Shown one piece after another: positions 1 through 8,771 of a stretch of 64,000 nucleotides of DNA. How positions within the stretch are numbered: position 1 is the first letter of the stretch; each line of letters opens with the position of its first letter. A program made the position numbers and the translations under genes. This stretch comes from Coprothermobacteraceae bacterium (GTDB taxonomy: Bacteria; Coprothermobacterota; Coprothermobacteria; Coprothermobacterales; Coprothermobacteraceae): positions 428,503 through 492,502 of the forward strand of contig JABLWY010000001.1 of the NCBI GenBank assembly GCA_013178255.1. The letters run 5' to 3'. Under the pieces are notes generated by a model. The model was not told where the DNA came from. It searched no databases and saw only the letters and a program-made list of their open reading frames with translations.

Positions 1-2364
1 ATGGTGAGGGGCAAGAAAGGCGAGCACCAGCGGCTCATAGAGCAAGTAGCCAAGCTAGGTTATACAAGAGTGTTAGTGGACGACATTATGTACGACGTGG
101 ATGAGCCCATCGAATTGGACAAGAACCAGCGCCACAGCATAGAAGTGGTAACTGACAGGCTCACCGTCAGTAGCGAAAACCGTTCCCGTATAGCAGACGC
201 AGTGGAGCAAGCATTCAAGCTGGCGGAGGGCGTAGTCGCCATCATGACGGATGAGGGGAAGGAATACTACAGCCAGCAGATGGCTTGTCCCATATGCGGC
301 CGCACTTTACCTGAGCTCTCACCTCGCCTTTTTTCCTTCAACTCCCCCTATGGCGCCTGTCCGGTATGCCACGGATTGGGGTTTGAGAGTAGGGCGTCCG
401 AGGATCTTGTGGTGGACCATGACAGCCCACTTATGGAGGCTATCATACCTTACCGCGAGAATGAATATTACCAACAACTGCTATATGGGTTAGCTCGACA
501 GCTCCACATAGACACTAGAAAGCCTTTCAAGTCGCTTCCAGAAGACATCAAAGAAGGTATTCTTAGGACCGGGTTTGGGCATCTGCGCGTGCCCGTGTAT
601 CTGGAAAGCGGCCGTGAAGTCTACGTTCAATTCAAGCCAGTACTGCCAGAAATCGAAAGGCGCATAAGGGAGACCGAGAGCGAGGATGTGTTCAATTGGT
701 ACTACCGCTTCATAGAAGAGGTTCCCTGTTCTGCGTGCGGGGGCTCCAGGCTCAGGCCCGAAGCCTTGTGGGTGAAAATAGGCGGTGCTGATATATTCCA
801 GGTCAGCGCCAAGGATTTCAAACACTTCAAAGAATGGCTTTCGGGAATCGAGGTTTCGCCCGCCAAACGCCCCGTAGCACAGCCCATTCTGCAGGAACTT
901 CAGAAACGTGTGGACTTCATGCTCAACATAGGGCTTGATTACATTCAGGTAAACCGACGCATGGACACCCTCAGCGGTGGAGAGTCTCAGCGCGTCAGGC
1001 TGGCTTCTCAACTAGGCAGCGGGCTTACTGGCGTACTCTATGTGCTCGACGAACCGTCCATAGGTCTCCATCCCAGGGATAGCGACCGGCTGGTGGGCAT
1101 ACTGCGGACGCTGCGTGACGAGGGCAATACGGTGGTTGTGGTAGAGCACGACACGGAAATCATTGAGTCGGCTGACCACGTGGTCGACCTGGGCCCCCTA
1201 GCGGGGAAGCATGGCGGCGAAGTCGTATTTCAGGGTACTCCGAAAGAGCTCAAGAAGAGTGAGACACTGACGGGGCTGTACCTTTCAGGGCGCAGGCAAG
1301 TCCCTATCCCTCTTGAACGAAGGCAGCCACAAGGTTGGATACGAGTCAAAGACGCTTCTCTCAACAACCTAAAGCACATTGATGTTAACTTCCCCATGGG
1401 CGTCTTTACTGTAGTCACAGGCGTTTCTGGATCTGGGAAGTCATCTTTGGTCATAGACACCTTGCACAAAGGGCTGAACAACTACGTGAATCGCAAGAAA
1501 GTGAGCACTGTCAAGCTAGGCAGTTTGACAGTAGAGGGACAGATCAAACATGTGGTGCTAGTGGATCAAAGCCCTATCGGGAGGACGCCTAGAAGCAATC
1601 CAGCCACCTACACGGGCGTATGGACACCCATACGCGAGCTCTTTGCTTCTCTGAGGGAGAGCAAAGAAAGGGGTTACAAGGCGGGCCGTTTTTCCTTCAA
1701 CGTACCAAGTAGCAGAGGCGGTGGCAGGTGTGAAGCCTGCAGGGGCGAGGGGCAGATCAAAGTGGAAATGGCTTTGCTACCTGACGTGTATGTGACGTGC
1801 GAGGTATGCGGAGGAAAGCGCTTCAACAAAGAAACTTTGGAAGTCAAATACAAAGGTCTGAGTATTGCTGACGTATTGGAACTGACGGTAGATGAAGCCT
1901 TGGACTTATTCAAAGACATTCCCGCCATTCGCAGAACGTTGGAGGTGCTCCAAGCCGTGGGTTTGGGGTACATTGAACTAGGCCAGTCGGCCACTACATT
2001 GAGCGGAGGCGAGGCTCAAAGGGTCAAATTGGCTACCTATCTGAAATCTAGGGCCAAGGACTACGTCTTCATACTAGACGAGCCTACGACAGGCTTACAC
2101 GCCTATGACGTGGAGATGCTTCTCAAAGTTCTGCACCAGCTCGTAGATCAAGGCAACACTGTCATCGTGGTGGAGCACAACTTGGATGTGGTGGGCAATG
2201 CGGACTACATTATCGACCTCGGGCCAGAAGGCGGTGAAGGCGGCGGGTATGTGGTGTTTGCAGGCACATCCGAGCAGTTGATCAAACACCCCACTTCGTA
2301 CACGGGTAAGTACTTGGCTGAATACTGGAAGAGGCTGAAGCCGAGGTTGGTGCTAACGCGATGA
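1..2364 (+). CDS. uvrA: UvrA, excinuclease ABC subunit A (5' end outside window)
   Basis: This is the DNA-damage recognition ATPase of nucleotide excision repair, which loads UvrB at lesions. Visible are CxxC zinc modules near residues 96-123 (CPICGRTLPE, CPVCHGLG), a third CxxC pair near 244, the first ABC signature LSGGESQRVRLA near 323, a C-terminal Walker A (GVSGSGKSSL, about 474), the zinc segment CEACRGEG...CEVCGG and the second signature LSGGEAQRVKLA near 665. The fragment has 787 residues while the family has about 940. It begins in the conserved VRGKKGEH segment, normally near residue 150, so the ATG at position 1 is an internal Met and the gene starts upstream. The last four bases overlap the next gene (ATGA), implying translational coupling. 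Confidence 0.97.
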   Translation: MVRGKKGEHQRLIEQVAKLGYTRVLVDDIMYDVDEPIELDKNQRHSIEVVTDRLTVSSENRSRIADAVEQAFKLAEGVVAIMTDEGKEYYSQQMACPICGRTLPELSPRLFSFNSPYGACPVCHGLGFESRASEDLVVDHDSPLMEAIIPYRENEYYQQLLYGLARQLHIDTRKPFKSLPEDIKEGILRTGFGHLRVPVYLESGREVYVQFKPVLPEIERRIRETESEDVFNWYYRFIEEVPCSACGGSRLRPEALWVKIGGADIFQVSAKDFKHFKEWLSGIEVSPAKRPVAQPILQELQKRVDFMLNIGLDYIQVNRRMDTLSGGESQRVRLASQLGSGLTGVLYVLDEPSIGLHPRDSDRLVGILRTLRDEGNTVVVVEHDTEIIESADHVVDLGPLAGKHGGEVVFQGTPKELKKSETLTGLYLSGRRQVPIPLERRQPQGWIRVKDASLNNLKHIDVNFPMGVFTVVTGVSGSGKSSLVIDTLHKGLNNYVNRKKVSTVKLGSLTVEGQIKHVVLVDQSPIGRTPRSNPATYTGVWTPIRELFASLRESKERGYKAGRFSFNVPSSRGGGRCEACRGEGQIKVEMALLPDVYVTCEVCGGKRFNKETLEVKYKGLSIADVLELTVDEALDLFKDIPAIRRTLEVLQAVGLGYIELGQSATTLSGGEAQRVKLATYLKSRAKDYVFILDEPTTGLHAYDVEMLLKVLHQLVDQGNTVIVVEHNLDVVGNADYIIDLGPEGGEGGGYVVFAGTSEQLIKHPTSYTGKYLAEYWKRLKPRLVLTR

Positions 2365-3104
2365 CGTTCAGCGGCCGTTCAGTGCTAGTAACTGGTGGCT
2401 CTCGTGGTATAGGGGCATCGTTGGTGCGGCTCTTAGCTGAGAAAGGCTTGCGCGTGGGCTTCCTGTACAGGCAGAAGCATGAGAACGCGTTGGGCATTGT
2501 CGAATGGGCTCGCGCTCATGGCTACGAGGTTGTAGCTGTTGCTGCTGATGTGCGCGATAAGAACCGGCTCATCGAGAGTTTATCTGACATAAAGGCAAAC
2601 TTAGGTCCCGTCGATTACTTAGTCAACAACGTAGGCGTAGCCCATTGGGAAACGCTGTCCCACACCCATGATGAGGCTGTGGAGGAACTGCTGCACGTCA
2701 ATCTTAAGTCAGCCATCATCGTCACCAGGGAACTCATTCCGGGCATGATACTGCGGCGCTTCGGTGCTATAGTCAATGTATCCTCGGTCTGGGGCATGCA
2801 CGGTGCCTCTTGCGAAAGCGTCTATTCAGCAACCAAAGGCGCCTTGATAAGCTTCACAAAGGCTTTGGCAAAGGAGTTAGGGCCATCGAACATCAGGGTC
2901 AACTGTGTCCTGCCAGGGGTAGTCGCCACCGATATGCTCAGAACCCACTCAGAAGAGGAGATTCGCGAGATGGTGGAGCGCATCCCCTTGGGGCGTTTGG
3001 CACGCCCAGAAGAGGTTGCTGCTGCTATCGCTTTTCTGCTGTCCGATGAAGCCAGTTACATCACAGGGGCAACGTTAGAAGTAAGCGGTGGTTTCCCCGC
3101 CTAA
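2361..3104 (+). CDS. Short-chain dehydrogenase/reductase, FabG-like
   Basis: A 247-residue NAD(P)-dependent oxidoreductase of the classical SDR family. It shows the cofactor motif TGGSRGIG near residue 12, the NNVG motif near 89, the catalytic Ser in NVSSVWG, the catalytic YSATK near 156 and the C-terminal ITGATLEVSGG segment. The nearest functional guess is 3-oxoacyl-ACP reductase, but no fatty-acid genes are adjacent, so the substrate is open. The start overlaps the uvrA stop by 4 bp, so it is probably cotranscribed and coupled to uvrA. Its stop overlaps the stop of the convergent gene at 3101 by 3 bp. Confidence 0.9.
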   Translation: MTFSGRSVLVTGGSRGIGASLVRLLAEKGLRVGFLYRQKHENALGIVEWARAHGYEVVAVAADVRDKNRLIESLSDIKANLGPVDYLVNNVGVAHWETLSHTHDEAVEELLHVNLKSAIIVTRELIPGMILRRFGAIVNVSSVWGMHGASCESVYSATKGALISFTKALAKELGPSNIRVNCVLPGVVATDMLRTHSEEEIREMVERIPLGRLARPEEVAAAIAFLLSDEASYITGATLEVSGGFPA

Positions 3105-3661
3105 TAGGCAAGCTCTTCGTCTTCAGTATAGAGCGCATCCGACTTTGTACCCGTGACCACGGCCAGTGTTTGGGCACCTTGGCGCAGCACATGGACTGCA
3201 GGGTTTGAAAAACCCAGCTTCTCTAAAAGGGGCAACTTGTCGCGTGAAGATGCTTGTATAAGTCTCTTAACGTATCTGTCAGCAGCGTCCTCTTCAAAGG
3301 GGAGTATCACCTCCACCTTGCCGCCACCCGGCAGCAGGTGGTACGCTTCTACCAGGTACTCTTCCAGCTTCCGTGGGGAAGGTATCACAAACACCCTCTG
3401 GATGGCGGACCTCTTGATGTTCCTCAAGTGTGCGAGCCTGCATACCAGCACCCTTTGGTGTATGTCCTTGTCCGCAACTTGCTCGCGCCAATGTCGAGGG
3501 TGCTCTGTCACCAAGAGTATCCAACCATACTTTCCCACTTGGTTGAGCAAGCTCACTACAAAACTATATGCCTCTTTTTCCTCCAAGGCATCTACGGATA
3601 TAAGTGCTATGTTCTGATTCGGAGATAGATGCAATGCTTGGGGTATCAGTCTGTATTCCAC
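3101..3661 (-). CDS. Unknown protein, possible Rossmann/methyltransferase-like fold
   Basis: A 186-residue protein that I do not recognise. It is the last gene of the minus-strand operon that starts at 8153. The likely start is GTG at 3661, overlapping the end of the DUF72 gene by 16 bp. No signal peptide or membrane segment is seen. The segment LLPGGGKVEVILP near residue 125 resembles the strand-turn after the LxPGG motif of class I methyltransferases, but no glycine-rich SAM motif is visible in the N-terminal half, so an enzymatic call is not justified. The overlaps suggest it is translated with its neighbour. Confidence 0.6.
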   Translation of the reverse strand: MEYRLIPQALHLSPNQNIALISVDALEEKEAYSFVVSLLNQVGKYGWILLVTEHPRHWREQVADKDIHQRVLVCRLAHLRNIKRSAIQRVFVIPSPRKLEEYLVEAYHLLPGGGKVEVILPFEEDAADRYVKRLIQASSRDKLPLLEKLGFSNPAVHVLRQGAQTLAVVTGTKSDALYTEDEELAY

Positions 3662-4389
3662 AGGCTCAAGAACATCTGCGCGTTTCTAAACGCCTTTCCT
3701 TGGAAGTGGTTGTTGAAGTACACCAAGTAAGCATCAGCATTAGTCGACTTCAAGCGTCTTGCCACATCGGCCAGCTCCTCTTCGTTATACAGGTAGTCGT
3801 ACCTCTCGTGCGCTTCTTCGTGTTGCCACCACTTTTCAGCGTTTCTACCGTGCATTCTCATGTACACAGACTTTCCAGGGACTACTTCTTTCAGGAACGG
3901 TGAATCCACGGAGACCACAGTAAGTCCCAATTCTTCTGCCCAATGGGGCAGGTCTTGGTCGAACCACGCTGGGTGCCTCAACTCCACTGCTTTTGGAAGA
4001 GGCGTCTCACGTGCTATCTGTTTCAAGTACTCCATGTTTTCAGGCGTCTTGTGGAACGAATAGGGGAACTGAAACAATATCCAAAGCCCCTTGTTCCAAG
4101 TGGTGACTATTTCAGCCACCCTGAGGAAGGGCTTTAGGTAGGTAATGTCGCCCTTATGGGTAATCTCTTGGTACGCTTTCAACGAGAAGAGGAAACCGCC
4201 AGGGGCTCGCTCACACAGGCTCTTGATGGCGTGTGGCGACGGGATGCGGTAAAAGCTGCTGTTTATCTCCAACGTGTCGAAGTACTGTGCGTAGTAGTCA
4301 AACCACTGCGACTTCTTAATGGTAGGCGGGTATACATGCCCAACCCAGTCTTCATATGAGAAACCGCTAGTCCCGACTCTCAAGCTCAT
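3646..4389 (-). CDS. DUF72 (YecE-like) protein
   Basis: A 247-residue DUF72 family protein. The family adopts a TIM-barrel-like fold and its biochemical role is not established. Diagnostic features are the N-terminal RVGTSGFSYEDW, the YPP segment, the YF-(D)TLEINSSFYRIPS motif near residue 35, FSLKAYQEITHK near 72, and VELRHPAWF plus YMRMHGRN in the C-terminal half. The start overlaps the end of the upstream membrane-protein gene by 23 bp and its stop overlaps the start of the downstream unknown gene, so it lies in a tightly packed operon. Confidence 0.92.
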   Translation of the reverse strand: MSLRVGTSGFSYEDWVGHVYPPTIKKSQWFDYYAQYFDTLEINSSFYRIPSPHAIKSLCERAPGGFLFSLKAYQEITHKGDITYLKPFLRVAEIVTTWNKGLWILFQFPYSFHKTPENMEYLKQIARETPLPKAVELRHPAWFDQDLPHWAEELGLTVVSVDSPFLKEVVPGKSVYMRMHGRNAEKWWQHEEAHERYDYLYNEEELADVARRLKSTNADAYLVYFNNHFQGKAFRNAQMFLSLWNTD

Positions 4390-5647
4390 GGATCTCCTCC
4401 CAGGTCCTCTTGAAAATCAAGTACAGGCCACTGACCAAAGCCACAGCGTACGCTGACCACAACAGATAAGCATTCAGTGTTCCTATTTGTATTATGTATC
4501 TCCGGGCTCCAAACAGGCCTAACCACGTAAACACGATTCCTGCTGTCATGCCAAATATGCGCTCAGCGTCCAATTGAGGCAGGAGGTGTGCTACCACAGC
4601 TCCAAGAGCAGGAGCTATTAAGAAAAGTGGGTTGAACCTAAACAGGAATCCGCCTACTAGCGCAGATAGCAACATCAGCCCAAGGGTAGGCAGTACCATG
4701 CGCACGTCGAATCCCCAAGCCAAGAAGGCAGCACCTAAGACCAGCCAGGGCCACCTTTGAGATAAATCCAGTAGCCACTTCTTAGTGCTCACATTGTGGA
4801 TCTGAGAGAGGGCTCTTTCCCTCAAGGACTCCTCTTGTTTGATGACTTCGTCAAATCGTCCTAGGAAGTATGAGACGCCCACGTCATAGCTATCAGTATC
4901 CCGTACCCTACTTGTCCCCAGCAGGGCTGTTGCGATTCCATCAGCTAAAACAAGCTTTTGTCGCATCTCGAAGAAACCCCGGTAAGCTCTCAACTCAGCC
5001 GTGAGAGGGAGTGCTTCCCAAGGGACGGCGCCCACGCTAGCAGGAGGATAAGGAATGCCGGCTAAGTTAGACACGAGGGGCATGATGTCGTACACACTCA
5101 TCCGCACAGTGCTCTTGGCAGGCAGTTGGTCTTTGAAAACCACCATCCCGTACACCTTTACCAATCCTGTATTTACTTCCACAGCAATGTCACCAGGTTC
5201 CAAGTGGCTCACCTTTTCTACGAACAGGACTTCTAACTGATCGCCTGGTTGCAACCGCTCCAGAAAAGACAGTGCGGGCGGTACATTCTTGAAAGTGGCG
5301 TACCCATCCAAGTGTTCTAAGGCGAATTGGTAGGGTGTGTTTTGCATAGTCCTGAAGTTGTTCAAGCCGGGGTGCGTTCCTGTTAGTATGTTCAAGATCG
5401 TCTGTTCTCTGCGCCAAAGCAAGGGGACAGTCATGCGGCTTTCCAGATCACTTTCCTGAATGGCTTCGTTGCTAATGCTCTCAGTGAACAGCAGCCTAGT
5501 ATGTTGTTGGGCCGCAGGGGGCGTGAACAGCGGTAAGCTAGCCAGTTTCACCGCCCAGCTGTTTCGGGGCCAGTAGTCCACGAGTAGAGAGCACAGCAGG
5601 AACCCGCAGACAGTGAGGGTGATTGCTGCTCGCCACAGTTTATGCAT
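4367..5647 (-). CDS. Multi-pass membrane protein with a phosphatase/sulfatase-like C-terminal motif
   Basis: A 426-residue protein. An N-terminal hydrophobic segment (about residues 7-26) is followed by about 260 mainly extracytoplasmic residues, then four or five membrane helices between about 295 and 412. The segment YDIMPLVSNLAGIPYPP near residue 190 resembles the 'D-I-x-P-T-l-l-x-L-x-G-i-P' motif close to the end of alkaline phosphatase/sulfatase-superfamily ectodomains such as GPI-ethanolamine-phosphate transferases. However, the metal-binding nucleophile region of that superfamily is not present, so this looks like a shortened or divergent relative rather than a working enzyme. It starts 9 bp after the histidine kinase stop and is in the same operon. 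Confidence 0.6.
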   Translation of the reverse strand: MHKLWRAAITLTVCGFLLCSLLVDYWPRNSWAVKLASLPLFTPPAAQQHTRLLFTESISNEAIQESDLESRMTVPLLWRREQTILNILTGTHPGLNNFRTMQNTPYQFALEHLDGYATFKNVPPALSFLERLQPGDQLEVLFVEKVSHLEPGDIAVEVNTGLVKVYGMVVFKDQLPAKSTVRMSVYDIMPLVSNLAGIPYPPASVGAVPWEALPLTAELRAYRGFFEMRQKLVLADGIATALLGTSRVRDTDSYDVGVSYFLGRFDEVIKQEESLRERALSQIHNVSTKKWLLDLSQRWPWLVLGAAFLAWGFDVRMVLPTLGLMLLSALVGGFLFRFNPLFLIAPALGAVVAHLLPQLDAERIFGMTAGIVFTWLGLFGARRYIIQIGTLNAYLLWSAYAVALVSGLYLIFKRTWEEIHELESRD

Positions 5648-5656
5648 AACTACATG

Positions 5657-7243
5657 TTAACCGCTTGAAAATGTGATGGCAAATACAGTCCAGCCGTCGC
5701 TGTTGTAGACAGCTACTTGGCCACCCTGTATTTCTGCTGCAGAACGCACAATGGCAAGCCCCAAGCCCGTTCCAGTACTCTTTGTGGTGAAGAAAGGCTC
5801 AAAAATCTTGTCCAAATGCTCTTCTGGTATGGGATCGCCATTGTTCTTAATTTGCAGTACCAATTCAGGTCCCTTGACTTCTGCTTCCACTACAACTTCG
5901 CTAGCGTTTGCGTCAAGGGCGTTGCCGACCAGGTTCGTTATTATTTGAGAGACATAGCCCTCGTCTAAGCTCCATTCCAGCTCCTCAGGAACGTTAACCT
6001 TAACTGACGGGTTTTGCTCCACCAAAGACTCCACCAGTTCTCTCACCCTGACCATCTTCTTCTCAGGCGGCCTAGGCCTAGCGTACACCAGCATATCTTT
6101 GACCAATTTCTCTACGCGTTCTGCTTCCCTGAGGATTTTCTCTGCATACGTTTTGTCTTCTCCCTTTATCCTCTTGGCCAGTATTTGGGCGAACCCCCTG
6201 ATAGCGGTCAGCGGGTTTCTAATTTCGTGAGCGATACCTGTGGAAAACCTCCCTAATGCGGCTAGGCGTTCCTGCAAAGCCATAGCTTCCCTCATCTTAA
6301 TCACGTCGGTCAGGTCTTCCACTACAGCTATGGATTCCTCTTCCGAAACCCTCAGTATGGTCATGGAGAGGTTCTTGTCGGCGGTTTTTACAGCTTCATG
6401 ATAGTAATCCGGGTTCGCATGGCTGATCCTTTCGTTCAAATCGGGAAGCATCTTGTCAATCACGGGGTTCTTGAGCACAACCTGGCCGTCCTTTATTAGG
6501 GCTAAGCCCACAGGGCTGTTTTCCATCACCGCGTTCAGTGCCTGTGTCTTTTCTCTCAAATCGCTGGCCAGCTTGTTCGCGGTCTCAGCGACCAACCTAA
6601 TCTCACCCCTAAAACCTTCCAAAGGGAGCGGTTGTTCTTTCAAGGCAGGGAGCTCTTTGATGAGGTTATATATGTCCCTATTGACACTCTCTATGACCAA
6701 ATAGGCCATCAGAAGAGCCAATACCAGTATCCCCGCCACCGTCATGAGTATGATGTTCCTTATGCGCAGGAAGCTTGCCCTCAAATCGTCAACGCTCTCC
6801 CATACGCGGGCAGTTCCTATGGGTTGGTCCCTCCAGTACAGCGGTATGGACTGTTCAATGAACATCTTGCCTTGCGTCTCTGGACTCTGCACTCTCGCCA
6901 CCGGTTCCCCCAACGCTGTAATGGCGTATTCAAGCCCCAAAGTAGGCATCGCGTTTTGTAGGGCGCGGTTGTATGTGAGAAGTGCATCATTTAAACGTTT
7001 ACGTGCTTCTTGGTGAAGGGTCGTGTCTCCACTAAGCGCCATGGTTATCACAGAGTCCTTATCTAAGTTGGGTACCGTTGATGCAAAGTTACCCGCCATG
7101 AGCTTGAGAACGCCTGTCAATTTGTTCTGCCTCTCCTGAAGGTACACGTTCCACAAGTTCTGTGAAAACAACCACGTAGTCAGCAGGACAGCTAGAAGGA
7201 GAGGTGCAATGGCCACTATCCAGAAGCGCGCTCTAAGGCTCAA
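5657..7243 (-). CDS. Membrane sensor histidine kinase
   Basis: A 528-residue two-component kinase. Membrane helices at about 8-28 and 160-184 flank a roughly 130-residue extracytoplasmic sensor. A linker and a PAS-like segment follow (AVMENSPVGLALIKDG, about 240). The HisKA dimerisation box has phospho-acceptor His in GIAHEIRNPLTAIRG (about 339). The ATPase shows N-box ITNLVGNALDANA and G-box GTGLGLAIV near the end. It starts with TTG, preceded by AAAGG, and overlaps the upstream GAF gene by 11 bp. No response regulator is in the window, so its partner is encoded elsewhere. The GAF protein may supply a second input. Confidence 0.93.
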   Translation of the reverse strand: MSLRARFWIVAIAPLLLAVLLTTWLFSQNLWNVYLQERQNKLTGVLKLMAGNFASTVPNLDKDSVITMALSGDTTLHQEARKRLNDALLTYNRALQNAMPTLGLEYAITALGEPVARVQSPETQGKMFIEQSIPLYWRDQPIGTARVWESVDDLRASFLRIRNIILMTVAGILVLALLMAYLVIESVNRDIYNLIKELPALKEQPLPLEGFRGEIRLVAETANKLASDLREKTQALNAVMENSPVGLALIKDGQVVLKNPVIDKMLPDLNERISHANPDYYHEAVKTADKNLSMTILRVSEEESIAVVEDLTDVIKMREAMALQERLAALGRFSTGIAHEIRNPLTAIRGFAQILAKRIKGEDKTYAEKILREAERVEKLVKDMLVYARPRPPEKKMVRVRELVESLVEQNPSVKVNVPEELEWSLDEGYVSQIITNLVGNALDANASEVVVEAEVKGPELVLQIKNNGDPIPEEHLDKIFEPFFTTKSTGTGLGLAIVRSAAEIQGGQVAVYNSDGWTVFAITFSSG

Positions 7244-8153
7244 CGTCGTGACCTTTCACCTTCAGCAAATTCAGGTGAACCAGCAGCGTTAGGACTGTTT
7301 GCAATGCCTCCAAAGCGCCGAGCTGGGTCTTTGAGATATAACCGTATAGGAGTACTAGTAACAAGTCTCTCCCCGCTTGGAGGCCAACCACGGCTGCTTC
7401 TTGCTTCGGCTTGAGTATGACAACAAAGTCATCTTTCGCGATCTCTTCAACTTCGTGCACAGCTTCTGTAAGCAAGCCCGTCTCTGGCTTCCTTACGGTA
7501 TTCCACTGTCCGTTGTCCCGTCTCAGTATCGCGTAGTCGTAGGGTTTAGCTTCGTGTAGAAGCTCCCTAAACAAGTCGAGGGCATCGACAGACCTGTTTG
7601 CTATGGCACTCTCTTGGGCCTCTCTTGCCACTTTTCGAATGTGGTCCACCACGACGGCTATATCTTCTTGCTCTTTCTCCACATACTTCAAGCTCAGCAC
7701 ACCGGCACAAGCTGCCAGATAAGCTATGTCTGTTGAGTCTAAAGGCTCGAGGTGCCTACTTACCATTATCAACTGAAGAGACCGTGCATTACTGGCTATT
7801 GGCATGGCCAAGAAGGATTGGTTTCTTACGTAACTAACCTTGATCCAGCTCTCGACAGATTCGGTGTGATAAAGGTCAGGCGTAGCTTCGTAACGCAGTG
7901 TGTCTATCAACGATGTCACCAAACCACCATCTTCGAAATTCATATTCCTCGACACTAGACGATCAATGTTAAAGCCACCTGCCACTGAGAACGTCCTGCT
8001 AATGCGGTCCACATCAAGAACAACAGCAGAGTCCAGCTTCAGCGTGGCGACGGCATCCTTTAAGAACACATCGAGGGCATCACCGTACGAAAGCGTTGAG
8101 GAAAGTTGGCTCACCAAATAGTAAAATCGGTGCAGTTTCTCCTCTGCTTTCAT
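7233..8153 (-). CDS. GAF-domain cytosolic sensor protein
   Basis: The protein of about 306 residues has no signal or membrane segments. The N-terminal half (about 10-165) reads as a GAF domain: YLVSQLSSTLSYGDALDVFL, a LKLDSAVVLDVD strand, SFLAMPIASNARSLQLIMVS, and closing helices. A second, weaker GAF-like region occupies the rest. I chose the ATG at 8153 because GAGAGGTGG lies a few bases upstream; a longer frame reaching 8258 would run through the divergent lemA start region. It is first in the operon with the histidine kinase, overlapping it by 11 bp. This suggests ligand sensing feeding the kinase, which is inference. Confidence 0.75.
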   Translation of the reverse strand: MKAEEKLHRFYYLVSQLSSTLSYGDALDVFLKDAVATLKLDSAVVLDVDRISRTFSVAGGFNIDRLVSRNMNFEDGGLVTSLIDTLRYEATPDLYHTESVESWIKVSYVRNQSFLAMPIASNARSLQLIMVSRHLEPLDSTDIAYLAACAGVLSLKYVEKEQEDIAVVVDHIRKVAREAQESAIANRSVDALDLFRELLHEAKPYDYAILRRDNGQWNTVRKPETGLLTEAVHEVEEIAKDDFVVILKPKQEAAVVGLQAGRDLLLVLLYGYISKTQLGALEALQTVLTLLVHLNLLKVKGHDVEP

Positions 8154-8199
8154 TCTATGCCACCTCTCTGTGCTATTATACAACCAGGAGGTGATGCTA

Positions 8200-8742
8200 A
8201 TGCAGTGGTTATGGATAGTGCTCCTTGCTGTGGTGTTGCTTGTGATCGGGATGTACAACCGCTTGGTGCAGCTGAAAAACAGGGTTCAGAACGCTTGGCA
8301 TCAGATTCAGGTGCAATTGCAGAGGCGGCATGACCTTGTACCCAATTTGGTAGAGACAGTGAAAGGTTATGCAGAGCACGAGAAAGAGACCTTCGAGCGC
8401 GTCATAGAAGCTAGGAGTAAGGCCATCGCAGCTCAAACACCTGCCGAATTGGGCAAGGCAGAGGGTGAGCTCAGCCAAGCCCTTTCCAGGCTTCTTGCCA
8501 TTGTAGAAAACTACCCCCAACTCAAGGCGAATGAGAACTTTCTCCGTTTACAGGAGGAACTAACGGCTACCGAAAACAAGGTGGGATACGCCCGTCAGGC
8601 CTACAACGACACCGTTATGTTCTACAACCAGACTATTCAGATGTTCCCTTACAACCTGTTGGCAGGCATGCTCGGTTTCAAGCCTGCGGAATACTACCAG
8701 GCCGAAGAAGCTGCGCAAGCAGCGCCCAAGGTCCAATTCTAA
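8200..8742 (+). CDS. lemA: LemA family protein
   Basis: A 180-residue LemA protein: one N-terminal membrane helix (WLWIVLLAVVLLVIGMY) followed by a long helical cytosolic domain with the family signature NRLVQLKNRVQNAWHQIQVQ, RRHDLVPNLVETVKGY and the C-terminal YNxxIQxFPxNLLA...GF segment. The molecular role of LemA is unsettled. Other genomes often pair lemA with a DUF2207/TPM-type Gly-rich membrane protein; here a DUF2207 gene lies 5 kb away rather than next door. The start ATG at 8200 is fixed by AGGAGG at 8186-8191. A 46-bp divergent gap separates it from the GAF gene. Confidence 0.95.
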   Translation: MQWLWIVLLAVVLLVIGMYNRLVQLKNRVQNAWHQIQVQLQRRHDLVPNLVETVKGYAEHEKETFERVIEARSKAIAAQTPAELGKAEGELSQALSRLLAIVENYPQLKANENFLRLQEELTATENKVGYARQAYNDTVMFYNQTIQMFPYNLLAGMLGFKPAEYYQAEEAAQAAPKVQF

Positions 8743-8745
8743 GAG

Positions 8746-8771
8746 GTGGGAGGCACAGCCTCCCACTGTTT
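8746..8771 (+). terminator. Hairpin terminator after lemA
   Basis: A perfect 9-bp stem (GTGGGAGGC / GCCTCCCAC) with an ACA loop starts 4 bp after the lemA stop and is followed by a weak TGTTT tail. It lies between convergent genes and could serve both strands. Confidence 0.65.

Noticed and set aside
1-3. The ATG at position 1 as the true start of uvrA
   Set aside because: The sequence begins in the middle of the first UvrA ATPase half, and the first Walker A is missing. The gene is cut by the window edge, not naturally short.
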